The notes below the pieces were generated by a model. The model worked only from the letters and a program-made list of their open reading frames with translations, had not been told where the DNA came from and ran no database searches. 64,000 nucleotides of DNA, taken from positions 19,278-83,277 of IMG/VR virus record IMGVR_UViG_3300020478_001251; one strand, given 5' to 3'. This DNA is from a virus. Shown piece by piece: positions 39,901-46,836 of this stretch (the stretch's first letter is position 1; each line of letters starts with the position of its first letter). Both the position numbers and the translations under genes were made by a program.

Positions 39901-41520
39901 CATATCAAAATCTTGTGAACCCGTTCCATTGGCATTTATTTTATTACCTTGATAATAATGTGTATTAAATCTTAATGTATGTGTTACATTTTTTTCTAAA
40001 TCAAAACTTGCAGAAGTTTCAAAAGTTAATTTTGTTCCATGAGCTTCATTAGAACCACTAATTAAAATACCATCTATAAATTGTGAATCATCTCGTGTAA
40101 CAACGGCATTTGATGAACTAACCCAATAATTATCTACTATACTTGAAGAATAAAAATATCCCTCATTAACAAATCCTGTTTTACTAAATGGGTCAATCAA
40201 TAATGTTGGTGATTCAATTGTAGATTCATACATTGGTTCAAAATCACCAAGTGTTCCTTTACTCTTTGCATAAATTTTTGCTTTATAAACATCACCACTA
40301 AAAGTTCTTAAATTTGCAATTGTAATATCAGCAAAAGAACGATAGTGTGTATTACTTAATGTAACATTTGGTGTTGGTGTATATGACATTGTAACATTTG
40401 GTGTTCCACCCGTATTATGAACAATATCAGCTACAACCTTTTCACCAGTATCTTTTCTTGTTATTATAAAATCATCAAGTGGAACAAGAGTATTTTGATT
40501 TTTTACTTTCTTAATTGAAGTAGTATATGTTGATGGAATTGTATAATCCTCTGATGGATATTTTGTATCATCAACCGCTGGACTATTAATTGTTAATGTT
40601 CCACCAACTAAAGCACTTGAAGCTTGATTTGAACTATTCTCATCTGAACTTTCAAGGTCATTAATTGTAATTGTAAATCTATCTTCCTCTGGAGAAGCTC
40701 TTCTAACCAATCTACCACGAGAAGAAAATGATGTATTTCTCAATGGTTCTATTTTAGATTGTCTTCTATCTTTGTATAATGATAATTGTTGACCAACATT
40801 ATCTATTCCTGAAACATCAGTACTATCAAACTCTGATTGTCCTGTAGGTCCTGTTTGATTGGCTGTTATATTTGGTGCTTTATTTACATCAACACTTCCA
40901 GTTATTTCTATTGATGCAGATGGTCTTGTTTCTTCAACGAATGGTTTTACTATTTCTGATAATGAAATTGTTGGTTGTTTATAGAAAAATATTGGTTGTG
41001 TATTTGGTAGTGTAGCATTAATAAAAACAGGTCTGATATATCTAACATTATATACACCTTGAAATTCTGGTGGTATATCATCCGTTAAATTACCACCACC
41101 TACTTCTTCTAACAAATCTTGTGGGTCTATTTCACCAGAAGTAATCTCATCTTGATTTTCATTTAAAGCAGCTATACTTTGATAATTAGGTTTTAGTTCC
41201 CCAACTATATACATAAAACCATCACCAGGAACTACATCATCATATACCTCTACTGATACACGACGAGAACCACCCTCAAGATAATTAGTTACAGCTTCCG
41301 TATAGATTGTGTTTCCACCAGCATCTAAAATCTCAACTTTTAATTCTACATTGTTTTTAAGATATGGTGAACCTGCTATAAGAAAGGAAGATTTACCTTG
41401 TGGTATCTGGTCTGGAAAGTCGTAAACATTAAAATATTGTGAAGTTAATCCCTGTTCTTCAACCAGTATATCAATGTCTTTTAATCCTTGATATTTATTA
41501 ATTCTTTTGAGAATTGCCAT
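30886..41520 (-). CDS. Giant tail-fibre protein with C-terminal peptidase S74 chaperone domain
   Basis: 3544 residues. The N-terminal 150 residues (GLTSQYFNVYDFPDQIPQGK, GGSRRVSVEVYDDVVPGDGF) resemble other marine myovirus fibre proteins. Residues about 1150-2750 are built from a repeated beta unit with the motif SMSLG and variants at six or more places (about 1325-2215), each with a GTPPT-Y-GNGF or G-FYVDG-GKLLIG segment. The end (about 3430-3544; STISDIKFKENVRP, GHDVGFIAQEVEKV, LLVEAIKEQQIQIKELQSKV) is a peptidase S74 intramolecular chaperone that trimerises and self-cleaves at Ser in SDIK. It probably forms a long receptor-binding fibre. Confidence 0.85.
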   Translation of the reverse strand: MAILKRINKYQGLKDIDILVEEQGLTSQYFNVYDFPDQIPQGKSSFLIAGSPYLKNNVELKVEILDAGGNTIYTEAVTNYLEGGSRRVSVEVYDDVVPGDGFMYIVGELKPNYQSIAALNENQDEITSGEIDPQDLLEEVGGGNLTDDIPPEFQGVYNVRYIRPVFINATLPNTQPIFFYKQPTISLSEIVKPFVEETRPSASIEITGSVDVNKAPNITANQTGPTGQSEFDSTDVSGIDNVGQQLSLYKDRRQSKIEPLRNTSFSSRGRLVRRASPEEDRFTITINDLESSDENSSNQASSALVGGTLTINSPAVDDTKYPSEDYTIPSTYTTSIKKVKNQNTLVPLDDFIITRKDTGEKVVADIVHNTGGTPNVTMSYTPTPNVTLSNTHYRSFADITIANLRTFSGDVYKAKIYAKSKGTLGDFEPMYESTIESPTLLIDPFSKTGFVNEGYFYSSSIVDNYWVSSSNAVVTRDDSQFIDGILISGSNEAHGTKLTFETSASFDLEKNVTHTLRFNTHYYQGNKINANGTGSQDFDMQVYVHQSAIDGTSLATDKWYPLGRVQDATEEQGSIPSVFNTFITPSGATVDPKLKLKFEINSGRAIISDVEVGPYSETNFNPDFFRAIVPMPHPMPKKPDKYDFLVEFYDVNNNIAETVAIAEDADFLGASFNIDGDGNLLSGSMYLGNVEGSGIEMHGGSAFIRSIGYDGFDKTIASSSGGFMMFSGSVTDQIGSAETYNGVGLEIVDAHSSTDRYLKFRTNPSTFQVVTDEFFLGQSTSTFVSGSNGNLHISSSNFEIQPDGDVIMSGTITATAGNIGDFQIVDGQISGSNITMNATRSQIYKTDAGPGSDTGAAFEQLRDEYYIDFQPSESVDKVNNYRSGYYIKMGPNFGVDKDGILFASGATFQGTITASAGLIGGFTSDDHAFSSNNIFISGSPTAGGINQDKYMFISTSKFNVKQNGDVTGSSFLLEGGTITDGVTILGTVAANSILTPATIGGSPATVANASSSITAQGHAKFVSGSIAGWEMNPQYISKALGGHSTTATSRIYLSVEADNQAQNIQQGLHIYRDDDDTTDGHVKIVRVGGLSNTTTLHHNDDYGLQVIKKDSDNNYSNIMYIGKSEQKISGFSITPVAIHSTDNSLILSGSGEITGSQVLFTGGKIGGWTLTDTTLTGGVVTLNSAGSIEVGGLSDATTVATTNSGFFADSSGNVLIKGNVSNNDYLKVSAGGSIDIKAQNFDLDATSLIMDSGTNEGKIALGGTPPTAYNSGNGFYVDGTGKLLIGSGSGDRIQFDGSNFTVQVGSLELDASNVEISSTNASMSLGEGNIILDGDNSKIKVGATTSKQVEIVGSSTQGYIATGKTSATSTTAGFWLANNNTDPEFHVGNSTDFIKFDGGNLDIQSQKLEIDASTFEVSTTESSMSLGHSVSYPQGRIILQGSGTPKVAIGTDASFISMTTGSGIYMDGAGNFKFGDDDGNVSFNSGNFSITGSDVDIQVTDLNITAAGFKLSSTDASMSLGTNEQWYANGNGASPYLSIGQSTKAYSNPGVFLGYVNAQSRPRVSFSGSAGHFLFDTGVDIKTSTLEVQTTGIEISSAHTSMSIGPGGSNPIVIQSAGNDRFIKFGSKTDFAQTTTAGFIMGMDNGEAKFDMTVGSGNNNYFRAQNSGIDIKTPNFRLDTDRLDIDSSTSRIQVYDGEGDEVIRFGEISDSASDLYGLKVYDGAGTGSSDTLLKLGGEGNEIAGWTIANETLTGGAMVIRKDGTIESSGFASNVAGSGFRLTAAQGGFLEVENAKIRGTLATAVFEKESVNAVGGQLYVANSTVLTSSAFNPSGVHASTQNTMSVVNVTGFTANEVLSLKKVSTTGFGTEYVLVQSASRDYPDSETNFSGQLFVTRSYGSGISGDSGSLGETPGTAQAYSGSQVIVSTGKINTGYIRLNANPNDETTPYMDIVERTGSAIYDVNLKARLGDLSGLSSGLLYGNTNPGFGLFTENIFLTGAITATTGSFTGIVHINTSDSEQIKMGIDVNGSNDGIYINNNNYWYTNAAFKVGSSNYYLSNDSSGNIAIQPKTFELKAGTALNGYTDLRISSTQASMSLKNNDILMQASDDSAYLRVGRNVSKALILSGSQTFGSLSSGKTSFADTTTGIWIANSNSVQQMNIGTSTQYIKFDSTSGNLQIASDDIEVTASNVDITTGTISVDATDFEIESTVPSMSLGYDTNSNAGVTFTGGSPSKIHFGPKGSAKMLLSSTTSDNYLQIGSQTFTGTEGGIIIGSDSGTSKLKVYNHASSSLVFDGTDFDLRTVSFRVVTEGFDISGTSGTGTSNFLKLGSATSVTAGEGAYLDGGGNFRVGTATSGNSFVRYNPTSEELQVKTSNLNIDTTTMDIVASGSATRLSMGASPPTNFSSNGIIISGSGYFNLQAGIGNYIRNTSSGFDLKSQNFGLDAGTIIVSSSLSSGAIKLGSSAKDITETANTGVYMDGTGKFRVGTATSGDSYLHFDGSDLDIKTGVFKLDTSNLDIDSAAGGSGSIALGSTPPTDYTAGNGFFVDGSGKFLLGNSSGDHIKWNGSTLEVEGTINITGGTGIPTDADISGSISGSYLNQFSQSMQTQVVLSSAGMDLKNAAGNATLASYGTDMTIGQTTSTNRNVYVDSDAGIQLRRGTQISASFADNLITLGPTSGQHVHIDTDSIDIKNASSVLSTFGANSTIYGGTVSFNDNTRDRIIIDSTSTRYYDEDGTIISEQKNGVLTLGGADSDDTNTVVISSSGVKSYGNTNTFFTNQSSTGFAIHAGDASNTAVSITATTSSFGPTATEHIQIDALGMRLMDGTTVRVRMNSDGLTIPDGTVTAGSSKFGINVSGNNDGLYVDSNNYAYIDSTSAFKWGGSTNYISGTPSSINIVTDNLAINTATFTASSADSGYISVGPGGNRTSMADIEGVFISGSGEFSMRSGSEYVRFMQKKNIGSTGDNFQLGIATPKFSLRDGGIMTAEDAVFAGDISATSGFFGQSTGSGWNIDGSKIRDADSSIVIDGGASPNITLKDGNYIAEIVPSFTAAASILKAGGLAYNSVTQGWTGTQTQTQTPDLDNGDSSSKSWIAGGFTGHTGESSVYANVESSVGNSPSTTNFGTYSADLTDAVYKSEAGWALWCQIKSMNVLDTTTTNWMSLGDVSYTCKTALYKSVSGGAWAVISDSIESHSGNFFTDFIPDDFTGSGGGPYYANTFKRTITRSYNHTVANDLDDYTWVIYDIVFTNNNLREEYQHSSTGKNASAGLSVTEQYSKIETMAHSPSNKKVEVTPKGIQAVFLTNATLENSDNKYFRMTPDEDKTVDIMGAVHTTGSISISELGSMSKKTVIGSDITLDYSGTGKVKAYTGNFGAVMLDHTGNYGTGNDSIQSIGTGAGGMRFYTAGAVDFAMTDSGDFHADGDIIGYSSTISDIKFKENVRPIENALLKVQKLRGVEFDWKDDFNERGHDVGFIAQEVEKVDGLEVLVKEGYLLNDDDEELTGKRVYYEKVVPLLVEAIKEQQIQIKELQSKVEKLDGNNK
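33700..38100 (-). repeat. Repeated beta-unit region inside the giant fibre gene
   Basis: Degenerate repeat units of roughly 70-100 residues, with recurring SSTxASMSLG, DGxGKLLIG and FDGSNFTVQ-like elements. At nucleotide level similar runs recur on the plus strand (for example accaccatcaagataa). The pattern suggests growth by unit duplication in a receptor-binding fibre. No exact long copies are seen, so the units are old. Confidence 0.6.
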
Positions 41521-41548
41521 CTATAAAATACTCCATTCGGGGTTCTAT

Positions 41549-41558
41549 TATAAATATC
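41549..41558. promoter_or_regulatory. Recurrent intergenic motif, site 5, between divergent genes
   Basis: TATAAATATC on the plus strand, 29 nt before the giant fibre start (41520) and about 60 nt before the plus-strand ribbon-helix-helix gene (41618). It is the one site where the motif, in its TATAAATA orientation, points toward a downstream gene. It may serve both directions or be an operator. Confidence 0.4.
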
Positions 41559-41617
41559 AAAATTTTAAAATTTACTATTTATTAATATATATAAAGTGTG
41601 TATAAGGTGAGTATAAT

Positions 41618-41791
41618 ATGAAAAAAAGATATAATTTCACATTAGATGAAGATGTTATGGAATGGTTAAAATATTATTGTAAAGAGAATAGAACTAATTG
41701 TTCTTCTTTTATAAATCAAACATTAGCAAAGATGAAAGGTGCTTCTCAACCCAAAGTTAAGATGTCATCAATCTCTAGCAAATCTAACTGA
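41618..41791 (+). CDS. Ribbon-helix-helix (Arc/MetJ-type) DNA-binding protein
   Basis: 57 residues, the only plus-strand gene in the window. The ATG at 41618 has AAGGTGAG 6 nt upstream. MKKRYNFTLDEDVMEWLKYY is a beta strand (RYNFTL) followed by helix A, and NCSSFINQTLAKMKG is helix B with the typical S-x-F-I-N. The Lys/Ser-rich tail KVKMSSISSKSN is probably flexible. The size and pattern fit Arc/MetJ-type repressors, which bind DNA as dimers through the strand. It converges with and overlaps the 3' end of the SbcD-SbcC fusion gene by 24 nt and diverges from the giant fibre gene across a 97-nt gap. Confidence 0.7.
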   Translation: MKKRYNFTLDEDVMEWLKYYCKENRTNCSSFINQTLAKMKGASQPKVKMSSISSKSN

Positions 41792-44700
41792 TGAACTTCC
41801 ACTAACTTTTTTAATTTCTAATAGTGTATCAACAAAATCTCTCATAGATTCAATATGAGAAACAACCAATGAGAACTGAAATTGAGTTTTCAGATATTGA
41901 AACAATTGGTGTACAGAATTTAGATTCTCTGAATCCATTGTTCCCCAACCTTCGTCAATAGCAAGGAAGTTACTTCTTGGTAAATTACTTACATTCATTA
42001 AACCAACACGAATAGCCAGTGATGAAACAAACCTTTCCATTCCACTTGATAACTCAAGAGGCCATACTCTATCATCATCATATACGATATGAGTATCGAT
42101 TTGTTTTCCATCCATATTAAACACAATACTAAAATCAACTATTTGTGCCAAGATATCATTTACTGCACCCTCGACAGTTGGTAATGATTTACTGATTAAA
42201 TCATAAGGAACACCATCTCGTTTTATTGCCTCTAATAGATATTGATATGCCTGATGTGAATCTTCAAGTTCTTCTACTTTATTAATGTTATCATTAATTT
42301 GTTTTTCTTTGGTTTTCAATACTTGGATATCACCATGTAATGAAGTTAATTTTGAACCAACTACATCTAATTGATAATCTAAATCATCACTTTCATTTTG
42401 TAATTTATCAATCTCTATTTCTACCTGTGAATTAAACATTACATCTTGTTCTTGTGATTTTGCTCTTTCCATATCACTCTTAATAAGATTAAATTGTGTT
42501 CCGATATTCTTTTGTTTTTCTTTAGTAAGATTTATATTAGATACAATGTTATCTTGGTATCGTTGTTTTTCACTTAATTTAGTTTCTAACTCATCTAAAT
42601 CTTTTTTGAATGCACGAACCTTAAATTGTTTTTGTATCTCATCTTCCATAGTTTGTTTCTTTTGAACATATTCTTGTGCAAGAAGTTTATCTTTGTTTAA
42701 ATTCTTTTTAGTTTCTATCGCATCTAATGTAAATGGATTACTCATACAATGGTCACAATCATCATCATAAGTTAAATCACCAAGTTTCTCAATCTTATCT
42801 AATTTACTACGAACTTCTATTTTCAATTTATCAATTTCTACTTGAAATAAATCTCTTTCCTCTTCTAACTTCTCTAATTGATAATACTTCTCTTCTACAC
42901 CATCTTGTTGATAGATAACAATCTTATTCTCAATCTCTTTTACTGCCTTATCAAAATCATATTGTTCTGTTTCATATTCTGAAAGTTTTTGCTTGACATT
43001 CTCAGATAAAGTTTGTAACTTAGAGTGTTCTCCTTCGAGTACTTCTATACTTTTCAAACTATCATCTACTGGTTTTAATCTTTTAGTTTGTTCTTTTATT
43101 TTTGATAATAACTCTTTGTTTGATTTCTTTAAATCTCGTTCATCTTTCTTGAAATCTTTTTGTTTAGATTCAAGTAAAATCAAATCATCAGTTATACTTG
43201 CCAATTCACTATCGTAATCAGCCTTTTTAAAATCAGTTAAAAGTGTATTAACTTCTTTAATATCTTCTGCCGCCTGTGTATATAATTTATCAAATATCTT
43301 TAATCCCATAAATTGTGATAATAACTCTTTTCGTTCTTTTTGAGTTTTATCTATAAAGACTGTAGAATTGTTTTGTGAACTCATTGATGTAAGAATGAAA
43401 TCTTCATAATTACCAATAACCTTTTTAATGTTATTTTGTGTAGTTCTTCTTTGGTCTCCATTTAATGATATACTTTCACCTGTTTCATCTACCATCCAAA
43501 AATCTATATCAACCTTAACATGACCAGTTCTTAAATTCTTTTTACCTTTTTTCTCTATATAATAATCTATACCATCTATTTCAAAATTAACTTTACAATA
43601 TAAATTAGATTTTGCCTTATTAATAATATTATCTGCCTTATATGCTCTTGAACTTATATCAAATAAACAAAATGATAAAGCATCTAATAATGCAGATTTA
43701 CCTGTTGCGTTTGGAGCAAATAATCCAACAATACCATTTAGTTTTGTGAAATCAACTACATTGTTTTCTCCATAACTAAACATATTATCAAACTCAAATC
43801 TTTTTATTTTCCAACTTACATTTCTTTGTATATCTGCTTCTGGTATTACTCCATTTAAATCTTTTAATATATCCTTGATTTTAATCATAGTATCATCATC
43901 AACAATATAATTGTTTTTCAAATACTCACTAACTAAATCATATTGATAATCTACATTATTAACATCACCAATATTAATTTTCTTATCACGAATTTTTTCT
44001 GTTGATAATCCATCTACTCGTGTGATAACTGATTCTTGAATTTTTGCCATCTTCTGAACCTTAGTCATCAATCGTTTTAATTGTGCTGGTTTTGTATTAC
44101 TTACTCTAACACGAACTCTTGGTTTATTTGGTAAATCACTTAAATCTGGTAACTTACCATTATCAATATTAATAGTATAATAACCAAAATCATTATGTAT
44201 TTCTATATATTTAGATTTTCTCTTTGGAACATCCCATAACAAATAACCTTTACCAATATCTTCACCATGATTTTGTTGAACCAATGAACCACAATAAGAA
44301 ATAGTTTCTTCTTTATTCAAATGTTGTCGTTTGTGAATATCTCCAAGTAATCCTAAATCATATCCTTTAAACATACTCATCTTTACTTTACTTGGTAACT
44401 TGAATCCTAAATCAGTTTCACTTCTATCGACTGTTCCATGAAACAATACAACTTTAGTTCTATCACCTGGAACATCTTTTGCTTTAATATAATCTTTCTC
44501 TTTATCCCAAACATCCCATACGATAAAATCCGTATCAGCACAAGTGTAAATACCAGTTCTCTTTAGATAGTGTAAATTAGGATGATTTAAATTTTCTACA
44601 ATTGGTGATAAACAATCTAATCTATTTAAATTATTTAAATTACAATCGTGATTTCCAGCTATAATAATTGTAGGAACAATATCAGATAAGTTTTTGAATA

Positions 44701-44929
44701 ACCTTGATAACTGGTCAATTAATTCTGGTGACATTTCAGTTTTAGAATGGGCGATATCACCACCGATATATGCAACTGCATTATCTGGGTTCTTTTTTAC
44801 TGCCTCATACAATCCCTCGAATACCTCTTCGTATTCTCTATGCCGTTTTAAATTTCGGATTTGTATGTCTGATATGTGATGTATATGTTTTAACTTACGA
44901 AACGGAACTTTTATTTTCTCTTGTATCAA
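41768..44929 (-). CDS. Fused Mre11-Rad50-like (SbcD-SbcC; gp47-gp46-like) recombination nuclease
   Basis: 1053 residues joining both subunits of the DNA-end processing complex. Residues 1-330 are the nuclease: motif I (SDIQ at 20-23), YIGGDIAHS, AGNHDCN (91-97), VLFHGTVD, GLLGDIHKRQ. From about 385 comes the ATPase: FAPNATGKSALLDALSF is Walker A, a long coiled coil carries the zinc-hook CDHC (about 727-730), and LELSSGMERFVSSL is the ABC signature, with FLAIDEGWGTMD as Walker B. The first codon is TTG at 44929, chosen because AAGGAG lies 5 nt upstream and the next Met would lose motif I. Motif I has Gln in place of the usual metal-binding His. Confidence 0.85.
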   Translation of the reverse strand: MIQEKIKVPFRKLKHIHHISDIQIRNLKRHREYEEVFEGLYEAVKKNPDNAVAYIGGDIAHSKTEMSPELIDQLSRLFKNLSDIVPTIIIAGNHDCNLNNLNRLDCLSPIVENLNHPNLHYLKRTGIYTCADTDFIVWDVWDKEKDYIKAKDVPGDRTKVVLFHGTVDRSETDLGFKLPSKVKMSMFKGYDLGLLGDIHKRQHLNKEETISYCGSLVQQNHGEDIGKGYLLWDVPKRKSKYIEIHNDFGYYTINIDNGKLPDLSDLPNKPRVRVRVSNTKPAQLKRLMTKVQKMAKIQESVITRVDGLSTEKIRDKKINIGDVNNVDYQYDLVSEYLKNNYIVDDDTMIKIKDILKDLNGVIPEADIQRNVSWKIKRFEFDNMFSYGENNVVDFTKLNGIVGLFAPNATGKSALLDALSFCLFDISSRAYKADNIINKAKSNLYCKVNFEIDGIDYYIEKKGKKNLRTGHVKVDIDFWMVDETGESISLNGDQRRTTQNNIKKVIGNYEDFILTSMSSQNNSTVFIDKTQKERKELLSQFMGLKIFDKLYTQAAEDIKEVNTLLTDFKKADYDSELASITDDLILLESKQKDFKKDERDLKKSNKELLSKIKEQTKRLKPVDDSLKSIEVLEGEHSKLQTLSENVKQKLSEYETEQYDFDKAVKEIENKIVIYQQDGVEEKYYQLEKLEEERDLFQVEIDKLKIEVRSKLDKIEKLGDLTYDDDCDHCMSNPFTLDAIETKKNLNKDKLLAQEYVQKKQTMEDEIQKQFKVRAFKKDLDELETKLSEKQRYQDNIVSNINLTKEKQKNIGTQFNLIKSDMERAKSQEQDVMFNSQVEIEIDKLQNESDDLDYQLDVVGSKLTSLHGDIQVLKTKEKQINDNINKVEELEDSHQAYQYLLEAIKRDGVPYDLISKSLPTVEGAVNDILAQIVDFSIVFNMDGKQIDTHIVYDDDRVWPLELSSGMERFVSSLAIRVGLMNVSNLPRSNFLAIDEGWGTMDSENLNSVHQLFQYLKTQFQFSLVVSHIESMRDFVDTLLEIKKVSGSSSVRFARD

Positions 44930-45141
44930 GTAAACTCCTTGAGTATTTTTTTAATTTTTGGTAATTTCTTATCTTCACAAGTAACATCCCAAGCGTAAAC
45001 TTCCCCATCTTTCTTATAATAACTATCTCTGTTTATTCCCAAAAAAGATTTTATTTTATCATATGCTTCTGAATTAGTTATATACACTTTATGATATCCC
45101 TCACCAAATTTCCATATACTATAATTATCTTTGGTTTCCAT
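44926..45141 (-). CDS. Small protein of unknown function
   Basis: 71 residues, no recognised domain. Segments such as YSIWKFGEGYHKVYI and AYDKIKSFLGINR suggest a small mixed alpha/beta fold; Lys and acidic residues are frequent. Its stop overlaps the TTG start of the SbcD-SbcC gene and its start overlaps the primase gene by 17 nt, so it is co-translated with the replication and recombination genes and may be a small accessory of one of them. No signal peptide or membrane segment. Confidence 0.5.
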   Translation of the reverse strand: METKDNYSIWKFGEGYHKVYITNSEAYDKIKSFLGINRDSYYKKDGEVYAWDVTCEDKKLPKIKKILKEFT

Positions 45142-46054
45142 AGATTTTCATCCTCATTAGTTCTTTAAAATTAACTTCTTTGGATGATAACACTTGATGA
45201 ATCATTTTTTTATAGCCAAGTTCACTTGGGTCTTTACCTTTCATATTAACAAAGTTTACCGAAATTCCCATCTCATGAAACCTACTTATCAAAGTTAACG
45301 AATCTTTATAAGCATCTTCATCCAACGCTATAATTATATGTTTAACTCTTTTTTCGGTTATTTTACTATATAGTTTAGGTAATAAAGTTTTGCCAAATAA
45401 TGGAATTGCATTACTTTTAATAGCGATGGCATCAAACACTCCCTCACAAAGAACAATCGGTTCATTCCAATTTATATATAAATCGAATCCGATAATATCT
45501 TTAGGAACGGGTGGGTTTTTGTATTTCATCCCACCTTTATAAAAATCTCTTCCAACGAAGTAATTTAATTGTCCATCACCATCATAACTTGGTACTATAA
45601 TTCTATTTTGATATGTTCCACTTAAACAATATCCTATATTATATCTTAATATATCTTCTTCAGTTACTCCCCTATTATACAAAAAGTTTAATGCATGTTG
45701 TTTTTGAACTGAATCACCACCATTCCATAGTGGTTTAAAATCTTTTGGTAATGATAATATTTGTTTATTATCCTTATTGGTTTTCTCTGAAGAGAAAAAT
45801 GAACCGCCAATACTATCACTTAATTCTTTATATAAACTTCTATCCGCATTTACTTGTTTAAGTAATTGAAAGAGATTATGTCCACCTTGATTACTTACCC
45901 AACAATGCCATTTACCAGTCTGAATATTAACTTGAAGTTTTTGTTTATGATGTTGAACAAATGGACTCCACCACATATATTCATTTGTTTTCTTTAATTT
46001 TCTACCCTTAGATTTAAGAGCTTTATCTAAAATATTAACTACTAATTGACTCAT
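45125..46054 (-). CDS. DnaG-type primase with TOPRIM domain and degenerate zinc-binding region
   Basis: 309 residues. The region 28-62 has the layout of a CHC2 zinc finger (WSPFVQHHKQKLQV, KWHCWVSNQGGHNLF) but only one Cys. The TOPRIM domain has the catalytic Glu in PIVLCEGVFDAIAI (about 204) and the acidic pair in IIIALDEDAYKD (245-247). Between them are RIIVPSYDGDGQLNYFVGR, usual for DnaG-type primases. It lies between a nucleotidyltransferase and the small gene upstream of the SbcD-SbcC fusion. It probably makes primers for phage DNA replication; the helicase is outside the window. Confidence 0.75.
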   Translation of the reverse strand: MSQLVVNILDKALKSKGRKLKKTNEYMWWSPFVQHHKQKLQVNIQTGKWHCWVSNQGGHNLFQLLKQVNADRSLYKELSDSIGGSFFSSEKTNKDNKQILSLPKDFKPLWNGGDSVQKQHALNFLYNRGVTEEDILRYNIGYCLSGTYQNRIIVPSYDGDGQLNYFVGRDFYKGGMKYKNPPVPKDIIGFDLYINWNEPIVLCEGVFDAIAIKSNAIPLFGKTLLPKLYSKITEKRVKHIIIALDEDAYKDSLTLISRFHEMGISVNFVNMKGKDPSELGYKKMIHQVLSSKEVNFKELMRMKIYGNQR

Positions 46055-46461
46055 TCGATACCTGTATAATTTCTACTACTACGAATTTTCTCACCTAAAC
46101 CAGTTACTACTTCAACATTATATTTTTTAGCAACCTCTGCTTCTGCACCTATATCACCATCACCACCATTACAAAAAAGATATTCCGCACTATAACCCCA
46201 CTCTAATATTTCTATTAATGATTTACAAACTGTCTTATCTGTATCAATACTCTTCCACACTTTATCTACAACTTTAAGTGAATCAATAATTCTACATCTA
46301 TCATCTTCATTCATAAAGGATTTACCTTTTTTAAGTTTTGCTTGTTTATCATTATTAACAATAACAAATAACATATCTGCAAGTTCTTTAGATTGTTCTA
46401 AATAATCTAAATGTCCAATATGTAATGGGTCGAAGTATCCACTAACTATGGCTATTTTCAT
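46051..46461 (-). CDS. Cytidylyltransferase-like nucleotidyltransferase
   Basis: 136 residues. IVSGYFDPLHIGHLDYLEQS carries the HxGH nucleotide-binding motif, FMNEDDRCRIIDSLKVVD is the following helix, and GEKIRSSRNY fits the RSS-like signature of the TagD/RfaE-type family. These enzymes join CTP or ATP to a phosphorylated small substrate. It overlaps the primase start as ATGA. The substrate is not clear: it could supply an activated precursor for a glycan or lipid, or a nucleotide-type cofactor. Its position among replication genes is unusual. Confidence 0.7.
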   Translation of the reverse strand: MKIAIVSGYFDPLHIGHLDYLEQSKELADMLFVIVNNDKQAKLKKGKSFMNEDDRCRIIDSLKVVDKVWKSIDTDKTVCKSLIEILEWGYSAEYLFCNGGDGDIGAEAEVAKKYNVEVVTGLGEKIRSSRNYTGIE

Positions 46462-46801
46462 TCTTATCCTTAATCAAATCAACAAAATCATTTAATTCTA
46501 AAACCGCATAAGTTTTACTTCTATTCCTTTTAAACACCAATACTGGTTTTCCCTTTTCACTATTGGATTCTGCCTGTTCTAATGAACTCCATATGTTTAA
46601 TTTTTCTTGATTTTTACATTCGAATGCGTATGGAATGAGTTTACGGGCTGCTGGTGATAATTGAATATCCTCACCACTTTCTCCCATTGTAGTAGATTTA
46701 ACATCATCCTCTTCTAATTGTTCTTTGAATGTTTCGAGTAGTAAATCTCTTAATGAATTTTGAAGGCGTTTACCTTTATTTTTCGCTGAGCGGGTTTTCA
46801 T
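46442..46801 (-). CDS. PD-(D/E)xK-type nuclease, Holliday-junction-resolvase-like
   Basis: 119 residues. KNKGKRLQNSLRDLLLETF is a basic helix; GESGEDIQLSPAARK and FECKNQEKLNIWSSLEQAE supply the acidic and E-x-K metal motif; GKPVLVFKRNRSKTYAVLEL is the final strand. The layout resembles small archaeal-type Hjc resolvases and phage endonucleases. It has no export signal. Only 8 nt separate its ATG from intergenic motif site 6 and no ribosome site is seen, so it might be translated from a very short leader. A role in recombination or packaging is likely. Confidence 0.65.
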   Translation of the reverse strand: MKTRSAKNKGKRLQNSLRDLLLETFKEQLEEDDVKSTTMGESGEDIQLSPAARKLIPYAFECKNQEKLNIWSSLEQAESNSEKGKPVLVFKRNRSKTYAVLELNDFVDLIKDKNENSHS

Positions 46802-46808
46802 AACTACT

Positions 46809-46818
46809 TATAAATATA
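46809..46818 (-). promoter_or_regulatory. Recurrent intergenic motif, site 6
   Basis: TATAAATATA on the plus strand, 8 nt from the start at 46801 and 19 nt from the stop of the zincin gene. It separates the envelope block from the recombination block and probably begins the latter. If it is a minus-10-like element, the transcript would be nearly leaderless. Confidence 0.4.
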
Positions 46819-46836
46819 ACCTAAAATTCCCAAAAT

